A stretch of DNA of 64,000 nucleotides, from assembly GCA_027946365.1 (NCBI GenBank), contig JAPEUQ010000014.1, positions 868,001 through 932,000 on the forward strand. The letters run 5' to 3'. Position 1 is the first letter of the stretch; every line of letters starts with the position of its first letter. A program made the translations under genes and the position numbers. This document shows positions 33,932 to 45,322 of the stretch, in pieces. Below the pieces are notes generated by a model. That model was given only the letters and a program-made list of their open reading frames with translations, had not been told where the DNA came from and made no database searches. This DNA is from Kalmusia sp. IMI 367209. Lineage: Eukaryota > Ascomycota > Dothideomycetes > Pleosporales > Didymosphaeriaceae.

Positions 33932-36900
33932 TTGCGCCCGGACAACGAAGCCAACGAGAACCAACCGTCCGTCGCACACCAGCTACAACCGTCTCCACAG
34001 ATCATCCCTCAGTCAAAACCGGTGCTTGAAGATGGTCAGGAGGACGACGAGGATGACGTGCCTATCATACCCACGACGGACGCGACATCCGCACATCTGA
34101 GTAATGGCGTCCCTGATCGCGCGCATATCTCTGGGGATGACTATTTTGGTCGTTATGAAGAAGCTGATAGTTCAGAGAACTCGCAGTCGTCTACGAGCGA
34201 GGCGGATGCGCCGGGAGATAACGATTCTGAAGATGATGCGCTTACGGCCGCCGCGGGACGCTTGAGTCTGGGGAACAAGGCAGAGGAAGGAAAGCACGGA
34301 GAAACGAACGGCGTCTTATCCGTTATACCAATAGCAACTGAAGGTCACAACGCCGCATTTGAGGAGGAATTCCCGGAGGAGAACTACGAACATCAGAGCG
34401 AGAAGACGCTCCTGGAAGAGGCCGTGGCTGAAAGTGAGAATGCGCCGCTAGTTGCAGATACAGAGCCCGCAACGGACGACTGGGGGGCTTCTGGCGAGGT
34501 GTTTGATCTCGGAGGCATGCCGCAAGACGCGCCAGTGGAAACGCCCTTGCAAGCACCCCCAGACACCCCCCATCCCGAAGCAGGTGGAACGACTGTTGGT
34601 GACAAGGTGATTGGAAACACGAACGTGGGCGGAAATACTGGGGAGAATACGGATGACTGGGGCAACGGCGAAGGGGACGACTTTTTCGGCGGAGTAACCC
34701 ATAGTCAGGCTTTAGAGTCGGCCCAGCCTGCTGGTGAGAGCGCTGGTGCGCATGTTGTTAAAAACCCTGGGGGCGAAGCGGCAACGGGGAGCGACTCCAT
34801 GTGGGATTTGGACTTGGACATGGACGATGATTTTCTGCCGGATACCGAAGAAGCTGCGCCTCTGTTCGAAATAGACGATGACGAAGGTTTCCTCGAAGAG
34901 GAGCCTTCTACGGCGTCGCAACGCCCCGTACAGCCCGTTTCGGCGCCGAGTACAAATCGATATGCTCCCGCAACTACGCAAGCACCACAACCACAGACGA
35001 ATTCTTATGGAGTGCCTACTCCACAGCTCACTAATTTCGCGCAGCCGAACCAGACGCCGGCAACACCTACGCCATCCGCAATATATGGCGCATACGGCCA
35101 GCCTTCCCCGTATCAACAGGCACCAGTTAGACCCTCGCTCCCGAGCTCTACAGAAAGCTTTGCTTCCAAAGCAAGGGAAGGTTATCACTCGCCGTATGAT
35201 CTTCCAGAGGACATTGTTACCACGCGCAGACGAGCAGCTCCGCGCACCACTTCGGCTCCAATCACTCAACCTTCCGCACCTCCACGGACCAGCAGCATGT
35301 CCAGTACTGGTCCTACCCGTCCTCTGCCGCCTTCCAACATGTCAGCCACTAGCCTGTCCCCCCCTTCATCTGGTCATTCTATGCAAGCTCAATTGTCAGG
35401 CATGCCCAGTAATGTACCCCCAAAGCCTGCTACACCAGCGAGAGCACCATTGAACGACTTCTTTGCTGAGCTACCTGTTACGTCCAGACCAAGGGCATCT
35501 GGAAAATATACACCACAGCACGGTGCGCCACAACAACCTCCAGCTCATGGCTTCCCTCCGAAAGAGCGTACAGCGTCTTGGTCCTCACTAAGAAACGAGT
35601 TCCGACCAGACTCCGATAACCTTATATCACAACTGCAGCAGCCTGAACGGTTACCAGTCTTTCCCGACCAGCCCACAGCACCTGTGCGGACAAACAGTTT
35701 GCCTGTGCCTCAGCCTGCTCCAGCACCTTCGAGTCGATACTCACCAGCACCGCCATCTGCACCTGCCCCAAACACAAGATACTCGCCAGCTCCTCCATCT
35801 GCACCAGCTGCGAATACTAGGTACTCACCAGCCCCTCCACCATCGCAGGGACCTGCCGCTTCTACTTCAAGCCAATATACTTCTCCATCGCTAAATGGGC
35901 CCCCTCGTCCCCCTTCGCAGAACTATGCACCGCGAACTTCCAGTCCGCTCGCATATCATACTCTACCCCAACAGGCAGAGGAGCCTGCCCATGTACATCA
36001 ACATGCAACAGATGAACCCAATGCCTTGCCTTCGATAGACAGCGTACCTCGTGCCGCATTCAAGAGTCCGTTGGAAGGTGTAATGGAAGAGCAGACACAG
36101 CAACAAGCTGCAGCACCACCAATGACCGCTAGGTCAGAAACGCCTCCTCTGAGGAGTGGTCCTTCATCTGCTGTCAGTTCACCAAGAAAAAGGAACAATT
36201 ACGCGCCTCAGTATCAGTCGACCACTCCGTCCATGGCGCCAGTTCCTACCCGAGCTCAAACACAGTCGCCATCGGCACCCATGAAGCAACCCCATCGTAG
36301 CTTTTCTAATGCCGGGCCGCTAGGCCTTGCGCATGTATCCGCCTTCCAACCATCATATGGTGCATCTTCTGCTCAGAATGTGAACACGATACCTCCTCGT
36401 CGCCAGGCCTCCCTACAGTACGAAAGCATCGCACCTACAGATGAACGTGCAGCCGACCCCCTTGAGCGCTGGAGAGGGCATCCTGTCTTCAAGTGGGGCC
36501 TAGGTGGTACCGTCGTAACCACTTTTCCAAAGCAAGTACCTCGTTATGGCGGCGGCGGATCTGCTCCCATGGTAAAGTGTAGCCCCGGCGAAATCCGGAT
36601 CCAGAGTGTCAAGGAAACTCTACCCTTGGCTGAAGATATCGTTAAATTTCCCGGTCCGCTGAAATCGAAGAGCAAGAAGAAAGATGTCTCGGCATGGCTT
36701 GCTCAACGAATTGGTACGCTTGAAGTTCAGCTGCAGGCTCCTGGCTTAGATCAATCGTTGAGCACAGACGAGCTTAAGCGCTTGGAAGAGAAGGTCCTTC
36801 TTTGGAAGGTCTTGCAAGTTTTCGTCGACAATGACGGCCATTTGGATGGCAATGCAACAGTCGATGCTGCCGTTAGGAAGATTTTCTCGCCGGAGACAGA

Positions 36901-39265
36901 CTCTTCCACTAGTGACGACTTGTCACTTACAACTGCAGCTGATTTAGTCGGTAGGCCAAGATCTAACACCACCGGCGTGCAAGCCGACCCTGTGGATCCA
37001 CGAGCTGTAGAAGAGCTGAGAACCCTCCTTACGAAGGGTGACCGTGAAAAGGCCGTCTGGCATGCGGTTGATCAACGATTGTGGGCACACGCTATGCTCC
37101 TGTCTTCGACACTAAACAAAGACGTTTGGAAGCAAGTGGTACAAGAATTCGTTCAGAAGGAAGTAAAGAAATTAGGTGGAAACAATCAAGCACTTGCAGT
37201 GCTGTATGAAATTTTCGCCGGTAATCACGACGACTGCATCGATGAACTGGTCCCTGCATCTGCTCGAGCTGGTTTCCAGATGATGAGTACGGATGGGGCG
37301 GGATCGACACAGAATGCTCTTCAAGGGCTCGATAAGTGGCGTGAGACACTATCGCTGGTCTTGAACAACCGGAGCGACGGTGATTCGGCAGCACTTGTGT
37401 CGCTCGGAAAGCTTCTTGCAGGTTATGGCCGTGTAGAAGCGGCGCACATTTGTTTCATATTTGCACGGTCCAAAGCCCACCTAAACGGAGTGGACGATCC
37501 TGAAGCGCATATTGTGCTCATTGGCGCTGACCACAAGCAAAATCCATTAGACCTGGGCATTGATCTGGAACCCGTTTTGTTGACTGAGGTGTACGAATTT
37601 GGATTGTCGTTGTCCGCACAAGGGGGCTCTCATATCATCCCGCATCTACAGAACTACAAGCTTGCGCATGCGTACCAGCTAGCAGAGTATGGCCATCGAG
37701 CCGACGCGCAGGCTTACTGTGATGCTATTGCAGCATCTATGAAGGCGACTACTAGAATCTCTCCTTATTACAACGGTAGCTTCGTGGCAATGCTCGATGA
37801 TCTCAGCAAGCGCATGTCGCAATCTTCAAAGGACGGTTCTTCATCCTGGATCTCCAAGCCAAGCATGGACAAGGTGTCCAGCTCCCTCCTCTCTAAGTTC
37901 AACAGCTTCATTGCGGGAGATGAGGAGGATGCCGCATCCAACCACTCCGCAGGAGAGGCTGGTCCTTTTGCTAAGATTGCCGGCACTCCACCAACTCTCA
38001 GCCCAGTACAGTCCAGCGCAGATCTCTATGGCGCTTACTCTGGGTTCGGTATCTCCGCAGCTGCTTCCTCTGCTCCTACGAATTCAAGATATGCGCCCTC
38101 AAACGCATATGCACCGAGAACCTCCATAGAGTCAACACGGTCAAAATACGAGCCTCAGGGTCGACCTTCGCTGGAATCCAACGATGGCAACACAGGCATG
38201 CGCGCCGTCTCCGATTCATATCTCCCTTCACCTCAATTACCGAATTCATTTACCCCTTCACAATCCCAGCTCAGCCCCGCCGCTCCCTCGCTTGCGAAAT
38301 CGCATTCCTATTCGCCTCTCAGATCAGAGTACAACGCTTCTGAGCCTTCGTATGGCAATCCTTACCAGCCGGCGCCCGCAGGAGAACCAGTCCCTGCTTT
38401 CGGGGGATTTCAGCCACTTCAGGCCAACTTTGATGACGCACCCATCGAAGCGAGCGGGTTCCAGCCCCCTTCAAGCTCATACGAACCTCCTTCCTACCAG
38501 CCATATCAGCCTGAAGAGAACGACTCTCCCAAGCAATCGCTCAAGCCCAAAAAATCATTCATGGACTTGGATGATGATGACGATGACATTGCCGCCCGCG
38601 CTGCAGCGCTCAAGACCAAGGGCAAGTCCGAGGCAGACCGTCAAGCAGACGAAGCTTTCCGTAAAGCCGCCGAAGAAGACGCCAAACGCGACAAGGAAGC
38701 CGCCGCCAAAAAGTCGGGCGGTTGGTTCGGAGGCTGGTTCAAGAAGGAAGATAGTCTTGCGCCAAAGCCCATCAAGGCCATGCTTGGGGAGGAGAACTCG
38801 TTCAAATATGATCCAGAGCTCAAGAAATGGGTGAATACCAAGGGCGGTGCGACCGAGACAAGTAAGCCCATCGCTACGCCTCCACCACCGCGGAGCGGAC
38901 CGCCCAGCAGGAGTGTCTCGAACCAATCCCCAATGGGCCCGCCGTCGTCCCTGCCGAACGGTGGTGGTCTAGCTGCACCACCACCCACATCGGATCCAAC
39001 TCAGCGCAGCTCATCGATGCCGCCACCTATGGGTATTCCCGGCTCGAGAGCTTCGACACCGGGTATACCCTCTGATTCAGAAGGGCCAAAGCCACCTACG
39101 CTCGTCCGACCTTCGCTACCAGGCGGACCACCAAGCAGGCCTGGCACAGGCATGAGCACTGCTAGTAGCATTGACGATTTGTTGGGCGCTCCGCAGGCAA
39201 GGAAGGGCGCGGGTGCGAAGAAGAAGAAGAGTGGGAGGTATGTTGATGTTATGGCTAAGCCTTAA
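33932..39265 (+). CDS. sec16: Sec16, COPII coat assembly scaffold
   Basis: Large ER exit-site scaffold that organises COPII vesicle budding. Reading from the TTG at 33932 gives 1777 codons; the frame is open back to 33797 and the segment STWNPALRPDNEA (33914 onward) looks like a true Sec16 N-terminus. No in-frame ATG exists there. Regions by residue from 33932: acidic N-terminus 1-310, Pro/Ser-rich disordered part 320-830, then GHPVFKWGLGGTVVTTFPKQVPRYGGG near 848-874. The Sec16 helical ACE1 domain begins near 1048 (RLWAHAMLLSSTLNKDVWKQ). A second disordered part and a charged/aromatic C-terminal block (SGGWFGGWFKKE) near 1590 follow. True start unresolved; the gene begins at or before 33932. 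Confidence 0.92.
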   Translation: MRPDNEANENQPSVAHQLQPSPQIIPQSKPVLEDGQEDDEDDVPIIPTTDATSAHLSNGVPDRAHISGDDYFGRYEEADSSENSQSSTSEADAPGDNDSEDDALTAAAGRLSLGNKAEEGKHGETNGVLSVIPIATEGHNAAFEEEFPEENYEHQSEKTLLEEAVAESENAPLVADTEPATDDWGASGEVFDLGGMPQDAPVETPLQAPPDTPHPEAGGTTVGDKVIGNTNVGGNTGENTDDWGNGEGDDFFGGVTHSQALESAQPAGESAGAHVVKNPGGEAATGSDSMWDLDLDMDDDFLPDTEEAAPLFEIDDDEGFLEEEPSTASQRPVQPVSAPSTNRYAPATTQAPQPQTNSYGVPTPQLTNFAQPNQTPATPTPSAIYGAYGQPSPYQQAPVRPSLPSSTESFASKAREGYHSPYDLPEDIVTTRRRAAPRTTSAPITQPSAPPRTSSMSSTGPTRPLPPSNMSATSLSPPSSGHSMQAQLSGMPSNVPPKPATPARAPLNDFFAELPVTSRPRASGKYTPQHGAPQQPPAHGFPPKERTASWSSLRNEFRPDSDNLISQLQQPERLPVFPDQPTAPVRTNSLPVPQPAPAPSSRYSPAPPSAPAPNTRYSPAPPSAPAANTRYSPAPPPSQGPAASTSSQYTSPSLNGPPRPPSQNYAPRTSSPLAYHTLPQQAEEPAHVHQHATDEPNALPSIDSVPRAAFKSPLEGVMEEQTQQQAAAPPMTARSETPPLRSGPSSAVSSPRKRNNYAPQYQSTTPSMAPVPTRAQTQSPSAPMKQPHRSFSNAGPLGLAHVSAFQPSYGASSAQNVNTIPPRRQASLQYESIAPTDERAADPLERWRGHPVFKWGLGGTVVTTFPKQVPRYGGGGSAPMVKCSPGEIRIQSVKETLPLAEDIVKFPGPLKSKSKKKDVSAWLAQRIGTLEVQLQAPGLDQSLSTDELKRLEEKVLLWKVLQVFVDNDGHLDGNATVDAAVRKIFSPETDSSTSDDLSLTTAADLVGRPRSNTTGVQADPVDPRAVEELRTLLTKGDREKAVWHAVDQRLWAHAMLLSSTLNKDVWKQVVQEFVQKEVKKLGGNNQALAVLYEIFAGNHDDCIDELVPASARAGFQMMSTDGAGSTQNALQGLDKWRETLSLVLNNRSDGDSAALVSLGKLLAGYGRVEAAHICFIFARSKAHLNGVDDPEAHIVLIGADHKQNPLDLGIDLEPVLLTEVYEFGLSLSAQGGSHIIPHLQNYKLAHAYQLAEYGHRADAQAYCDAIAASMKATTRISPYYNGSFVAMLDDLSKRMSQSSKDGSSSWISKPSMDKVSSSLLSKFNSFIAGDEEDAASNHSAGEAGPFAKIAGTPPTLSPVQSSADLYGAYSGFGISAAASSAPTNSRYAPSNAYAPRTSIESTRSKYEPQGRPSLESNDGNTGMRAVSDSYLPSPQLPNSFTPSQSQLSPAAPSLAKSHSYSPLRSEYNASEPSYGNPYQPAPAGEPVPAFGGFQPLQANFDDAPIEASGFQPPSSSYEPPSYQPYQPEENDSPKQSLKPKKSFMDLDDDDDDIAARAAALKTKGKSEADRQADEAFRKAAEEDAKRDKEAAAKKSGGWFGGWFKKEDSLAPKPIKAMLGEENSFKYDPELKKWVNTKGGATETSKPIATPPPPRSGPPSRSVSNQSPMGPPSSLPNGGGLAAPPPTSDPTQRSSSMPPPMGIPGSRASTPGIPSDSEGPKPPTLVRPSLPGGPPSRPGTGMSTASSIDDLLGAPQARKGAGAKKKKSGRYVDVMAKP
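35735..35845 (+). repeat. In-frame 42 nt tandem repeat within Sec16
   Basis: Units 35735-35776 and 35777-35818, plus a shorter third from 35819, encode RYSPAPPSAPAxNT copies in the disordered part. The copies differ at several third positions, so the duplication is not very recent. Confidence 0.8.
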
Positions 39266-40505
39266 TGTTAGCACGTAGCAGCAGTAAGACATTCTGTTTA
39301 TGCGGAGTCATGCGATATAGGCCGGTTATGGCGTTCATGAATATAGGGTTTCGGGATAGTAGAAGGGTGGGTTCGTTTGGTTATAGTGTGTTGTTTTGTA
39401 AAATACGTGATTCGGGTTGTTGTGTAAGAGGCATTGGGAATTTACTAGGACTGGGACTGAGACTACTTATAGGTGGTTGTAATATTGATATGGATGTTGT
39501 TATCTAATGTACTTGATGAGCTTGGGCTGTGATGTGTGATTATGGCGGCTTAGTTTTAATGAGGCTGAGGCTGACGTGAGGCCTAAATGACTGTGTCTTG
39601 AGCGTAGGCTGTTTCGCAGGAGGTCGCCTCTTCTAGAAAAAGATTAGACTGAATATTTTTCGATTAGCTGCCTTGCTCTAGCAAATACTTAGCTTGGGTT
39701 ACATGGCACGATGACTGCTGAAGAGAGGAGCAATGAGTATATGTGATGTATACCCGATATAACTATGTTGAAGTCCAGATGCGACGTCGTGAGTGGGTTG
39801 CCTACACCCCCACTCTCTAAACTAACTTGATGCCGACTGAGACGCCGTTGCAATGCCGCTGGCCAGTCTTATAAAAGGAGAAGAAATGTTCAAACTTGAA
39901 ACCGTAACAAAACAAGATGTGGAAGGACGTTGAAGATCGAGAGTAAATGTGGGTCTTGTAGCAAATGCTGCTAGCTGGTCTTGTGAGAAAAGGAAAGGGT
40001 GAAAGTGGAATACAAAATAGAATATCTAAGGAGAATATATATCTTAGATCGAAGCCAGCGGTGTAGTAGTCCCGCTAGCTATCTTATATCAAGAAACAGC
40101 AGAAGATTCAGAATGAAAACAAAATGTTAAGTACACGTCAAGCAATGAAGCCGGCCTTGACTCAATGTCCCTGCTGATCTTATATCATGGAAAAGGAAAA
40201 CATAGAAAGTCGAAAACAAAACATAATGTTAAGGTAAATCTGCCATTGGGCAGAATATCGATTGCGAAGAGGCCGGCGTCGTTCAAGCAGAAGACGTAGA
40301 AGCCTGCGAAGGCGTTGGGTCGGGGTCTTGTAGCCAGACATTGAAACATTCTTCGTTGGCGACGGAGGAAATGAGTTTAAAAGCCCAGAACTCGGATCCT
40401 CGCTCGAGGTGGGAGTGACCTATATCGGTGGACACAAAGTCAGTACAAGTCAAGATTCGGGGGTTCAGTACATTGTGTACGTCTTCTAGCCTTAAGAAAC
40501 ATGCA
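39266..40505. other. 1.2 kb intergenic stretch with a triplicated repeat
   Basis: Lies between the 3' ends of Sec16 (+) and the Zn2Cys6 gene (-). It contains the diverged tandem repeat at 39970-40240 and a lone TATAAAAG at 39870-39877 followed by a 16-codon frame. No gene supported. Confidence 0.45.
39970..40240. repeat. Diverged tandem repeat, three copies, ~100 bp period
   Basis: Copies start near 39970, 40074 and 40172. Shared features in order: GCT(A)G(CT) then ATCTTATATCA or its relative GTCTTGTGAG, an A/G-rich stretch, GAAAACAAAA or GAATACAAAA, and an end resembling ATGTTAAG. The second and third copies are also preceded by similar GAAGCC(A/G)GC segments. The copies differ at many places, so they are old or mutated. 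Confidence 0.6.
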
Positions 40506-43046
40506 CTATGTACCTGGACTTTGCGTACCGGCCGTGACGGGCCCTGAATGGCGTCAATTCGCGATCATTAACAAACTTTGATATGTAAAAGTACTCACAT
40601 GAGAGATTTAAGTCAATATGCTTGAGCATATCCCACCAATTCCACTCTGGCGCCGACTCACTCATCGGTAGATTTACTACACCCCTGCTCTGAGCTTCGA
40701 TAATCTCCGAACAAGCGTCGAGTTTGTCCCATGGAATGTCGAGTTCTAATTTCTCGCCTCCGATCGGGCTCGCCGACGGGCTCGTCATGATCTCGTCGAA
40801 TCTCGCAAAGTAGTCCATGCTGAGTGCGCGTTCTTTGCTGTTGCGCCGACTCACGAGCGCAAGGACGATCACCGGTACAAGGATACATCGTAGAGATATA
40901 GGCTCGAGATGAGGCTGAAAAGTAGCTAGGATCGAGGCGAGAGTGTTGAATGCTTCGTTGTGAATATCGTATCGAGCATCCCACATATTAGACTGTGGCG
41001 GCTCGACGTAGACATGTGGAGATGGCATCGGAGACGGGCTTCGTGATAATGGATCGTCATAGTATGTACCTGCCGTAAGGTAGTCTTCGACATTGCTAGG
41101 CTCTTCGGCTCCTTGGTAGTAGGCGCCAAGCGTTTCGTCTGGGATAAAGGAGCTGAGCAGCCCCGTGGGGTCGGTTATTAGTGAGGGACCGCCATCTGAA
41201 ATGGGTACCAGTTCTGGGCGCCCGAAGTAAATATATCGAAGTACGAGGATGGTTATTGCTGCTTTCCAAATTGCACCAACCAAATCCCAATGCTCGAGTT
41301 GTGCTTCGACCCTATAGAAGAAAGTCAGCATGTTCATCGTAGATGCAGAATAATTACTTACGGCGAAACATGATGGTAATAATCATCTTTGACAGCTCTG
41401 CTGCCGTCTTCAGGTTGAAAGGACAGCACATCCATGAGTATACGCTCCCGTTTGTGCATGTCGGCAAAACTAATTGAACCGCCATCCCCGAACACCTTTT
41501 GCGCGCACGCTGCGGTATCCCAGACAGCGAGTGTCAAAGGCGTCGGGCACCCATTGAAGATTTTGCTCTTGGCAAAATGTGAGTGAAGAAGTAATTCTAG
41601 TGCATTTCGAGACGTCTGCTTAGGCTTCGTAAGCGGAACGTGAGACGTAATGATCCACATCTATCGAAAAGTCAGCAATGGTCATCAGATTGTGTAGGGA
41701 CTTACCGTTTCGAATAGGGAAACATGGAGTAGAGGCACGTGCATGTGCGGGTAGTAAAAAGCAAGATTTTCAATACCCCCAAATGATGACATGACGTGCA
41801 TGGATCCGAGCGTGTGGACCATCCACCTGCTCATTCCGTGCTCAAATAACTAATAGTAGTCAGTCATAGCCATTAAACTGGCACTAACAACGTACATCCA
41901 TTGCAAAAATCAATATTCCGCAGCTAATTACCACATCTGGTCGTTGGTCGAGTTGACTCTGGGGCATTCGCAGAAGTTGATTATGGCTTTGGAACACGTT
42001 AACCTTGGTTTCCAAAGCCAGTCGTTCAAACGAGGTGTTCCCCGGGTTTCGCGATGCCATATGCACAGCAGAAATCCCGAGGAGGCAGTTGACTATAGAT
42101 CTAGGTAGCTGTCGCGCGTACTCTTGGTTAAGAGGCGCGATGCTGCGTTCAATGAATTTTGTTTCTTTCCGGCTAACTCTTTCCGAGCAAATAGTGGAGT
42201 TATCTACGGTTGCAGTAAGCATGACCTTCGCGTATATCAGATAGGTACCGGGATCCATAGGGGTTCACTTACAATAGGCCATGATCTGCATAAGCTGGCT
42301 CTCATCAGCAACTACTTCGTTACAACAATTATCCGACGGGTGGAGCCCGAGATGAGCTGCTTGTTGTAAGGCACTCTCAGCCTGCTGTTGTACGCTGTTC
42401 CGCACCAAGTTGATAGCCTTGCCTGGCGAAAGTCAGTAGATAATCGTACGACAATCCTGAGAATGAAAGCTTACCTTCTTCAATTACAGGCTGCGATTTG
42501 CCTTTCAGCTTGCCTCTGACTGCAACACCGTCTGCCCATCTATTCGGTAGCAAATTAGCTACCCGTCCAATACGAATCGCGTTTTCAACTATGACAGATT
42601 TTGCAGCCTTGAGCGAGATTACTTATTTGGCCCGATCAGTTGAGGAACGGGCACTCGGCAAGGCCAATATGCTACTTCACGAGGGGAGCGGTACCTCAAC
42701 GGCTTTTGGTATCCCAAGCATTGGACTCCCTTTTTCCTGCATTTTGCACTTGAAAGCCAAATTAGAGGAGATGGTGTTGCTTGGCGCAGGTACAAACTTA
42801 CCAATGCGGTAGTATGCGATCGCACTTGACATGTCGTCTACGGCAGGTATAACACGGAACATTTGACAGCTCTGGAAGCTGCTCGGAAGCTGAAGTCGAC
42901 CTCATTGGTGTTCCTGATCGGGATTGTTGCCTGGATGAAGCTGGAAGCATTACTCGGGACTTCTTCGCATGTATTTGAACGTATTTTCGCCGCCCTCCTC
43001 GGGGTATGGTGAATGTCTTTATACGCCGCTTCGACTTGAGCTCCAT
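40506..43046 (-). CDS. Zn2Cys6 transcription factor with fungal-specific domain
   Basis: Nuclear regulator. The zinc cluster is complete: Cys65, 68, 75, 82, 85, 92, spacing C-x2-C-x6-C-x6-C-x2-C-x6-C, split by an intron inside Cys82. It is followed by LGYQKPLRWADGVAVRGKLKGK, typical of one fungal subfamily, and by a fungal-specific regulatory region (YYNSTICSERVS, RSIVNCLLGISAVHMA, HGMSRWMVHTLGSMHVM). Exons: 43046-42802, 42748-42695, 42539-42475, 42422-42273, 42203-41896, 41849-41706, 41660-41362, 41311-40599, 40543-40506; 672 codons (671 aa). The last small exon is inferred; reading through instead ends near 40492. The frame extends upstream of 43046 without an ATG. Targets cannot be guessed from neighbours. 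Confidence 0.85.
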
Positions 43047-43928
43047 GCTGTCGTGAGTAACACGGGGCGATTTTGATGTAAGGTTGAATGGCCGTGCCTG
43101 GAGTGAACCGATATCTCGAGGCTGAGAACAGAGAAGCTTCAAAGTTCTGACGACATGGAAGGATACCCAGTGACATCGTGTCTGCGGAGAATTGCAGGGA
43201 AGGATGTAGCGGAGAAAGGGTTCTACAAGAGCCAAAATGATTGGACCACGGGTCTACCTTGTCGTCTATTATTATGCAGGCTGGTGGTTAATAATCACCT
43301 TATCGACGGGTAGAGGCGCTCGATCCCTGTCTTTCTACCTTGGACGCCCTATCTGGGTTTAGCTGAAGAGCTGCAGGGCGTCCGCCACAATTGGGGCCAC
43401 GGGCTTCCACCGACTTTCTGGATGCCGTCAAGATGGCCATTACAGCTGCCAGCACCACCTTCCATGCGCCGGTCTCTGTTTGAACATGAGCCACACTCAG
43501 GGTGATACAGGAGGATACCACGGCACTGTTGCCATCACCTGAACGGAATCAGCGGGCTGGTGGCGCAGCAAGCCCACAAGACGACTTCACGTCACGGATG
43601 AGCCGCTGATCTGACCGACTTTCACGTCTGCTAGCCATTGCAACGTGATGTCTTTGCAAGTTGTATGAATGGGCTATAGAGGAGGCGGTGCAGAAGACGC
43701 TTGGCGTTGCGGAGCGCCAAGAGGACCAACGATCGTCTGGCGTCCAATCATGGTTCAGATGAGTGAATTCGCCTGTTGCCAACGTTAGTCACTTCGGGGA
43801 TGGCGTCCGCCTTGTGAGGCTTCCAGAATGCTACCCCCATCCCACATACCCGGATCAGGTCGTCAGCTCGTAGCTTATACCTGCCGTCAAGCCCGCCCGA
43901 AGTCGGTAAGGACTTCTTGTTCCTGTTG

Positions 43929-44235
43929 CTACGACGGAGTGGTCAGACCTGGCGAGTAGTGGCGGGCTGAACGCACAACATCGGCGACCCTGGTGACGCT
44001 ATCTCCGTAGACGAACGGCTGCGGATCCAGGAACCACAGTTGTAAATCCATCCGCAGCGGGCTTGTCTCGTATTTGAAATCCAAGCGCACCCCAATAAGA
44101 CATTTGCATAAGATCGACCTCACGTTTGACATGGAACGGGCAACTATTGCGCTTCAATTCGGGCTTCAAGAGTAGGAAGTCACGCATCATCGTCAGCCAA
44201 TTTGGCGGACTGAACGTCTGTCTTCCCGGAAGCAA
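43929..44235 (-). pseudogene. Possible gene fragment or decayed gene
   Basis: Two overlapping minus-strand frames each carry stretches with plausible protein character: one includes PPNWLTMMRDFLLLKPELKR, the other WFLDPQPFVYGDSVTRV. A frame change between them near 44080 would join them. I do not recognise a family. It could equally be part of an undetected multi-exon gene. Confidence 0.2.
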
Positions 44236-45190
44236 TACTTGTATCCCGAATTAGCAGCTCTCATCGACGACGGAGTGGCAGTGGCCGTTGGAATCCGTCT
44301 GATATCGATTTAAATTACTCGACCGATAATGTTTCAGCCGCACTATCTACACTATGATCCGCGCATGCCAGTACGCATTTCTAGTCTACTACTTATTGAT
44401 ATGCGCGTGAAAAAGCTGCATATCTGCTTATGAATCAACATGGTATAACGAATATGTTTGCTAATCGACGAATTTACAAAGGTAGACCCTAACTACGATG
44501 GCGGGCAGCTACACCGTTGTCGAAAACCATTTGATCATTCTTTTACGGAGGAATGGATAGCTTCTTCAGATTAGGAAAGGTGGTGCCCAGTCCGTGACAC
44601 CACTAACAAGAGCCAGGTCCAATAATACAAAATTTCGTGGGCGTACCACCCGTAGGAGCGCGAGTGTGTGACGGTCACAAGCGTGGAATGCTAAAGCGAT
44701 TTACTCAGTGGGCAAATAAACACAATGCTACCGATTACAACGGACACCTTCATGGCACACGTGAGAAAAAGGAGGCAGCATCTACGTAGTACGTTCATTG
44801 CGGCGTAAATCAATGAAGAACATGGGGTCCTCCTGATCAGCAGTTTGATTTTAAAGCTGCGTATCGAATATTTTTCCTCGGGTCCTTGGTCTATTGAAGG
44901 GGTAAAAGCGTGTAACCCTCGTCGGTCTGCAATACCGCCGAGCAGAATTGGCATTGAACACATTCGTCGTCTGTACTACGATTTTTCGATGTTCGCGGGC
45001 TGGAATCCGAGTATAATTAGCTTTCTAGGGATGATACTGGGATCAGGTCGACTATGTGTGCTCGTTGGGGAAATCTTCCGCCTCATAATTAATGCATTGA
45101 CACAACATGACAATGGACATGAACTTCATCGCCTTCTTAACTCTGAGGCCTGTGCACGAGGCAAACTAACGAGCCGTGCATCTTCGCCTC

Positions 45191-45197
45191 TATAAAT
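45191..45197 (+). promoter_or_regulatory. TATA box of the small secreted protein gene
   Basis: TATAAAT 126-132 nt before the ATG at 45323, followed by a CT-rich tract at about 45219-45245 that probably holds the transcription start. Confidence 0.5.
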
Positions 45198-45322
45198 CCC
45201 CTCAATGACATACTTTGATTCCCTCTCTTCTGTTTTTCCCCTTCGTTCAATCGTTCAATTTCGAATTACATTACCGAAGTGCAACGCTATTATCATATAC
45301 ACCGTTCGATAATACAAGGGAA

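Larger units (their letters stand above)
43047..45322. other. Intergenic with GC-richer open frames of unknown nature
   Basis: On the minus strand, frames at 44235-43999 and 44132-43929 overlap and contain protein-like runs (VRLDFKYETSPLRMDLQLWF in one), and 43782-43549 and 43521-43300 are also open. None joins into a clear gene by eye. From 44300 to 45190 the DNA is AT-richer. The end holds the promoter of the next gene. Confidence 0.3.
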
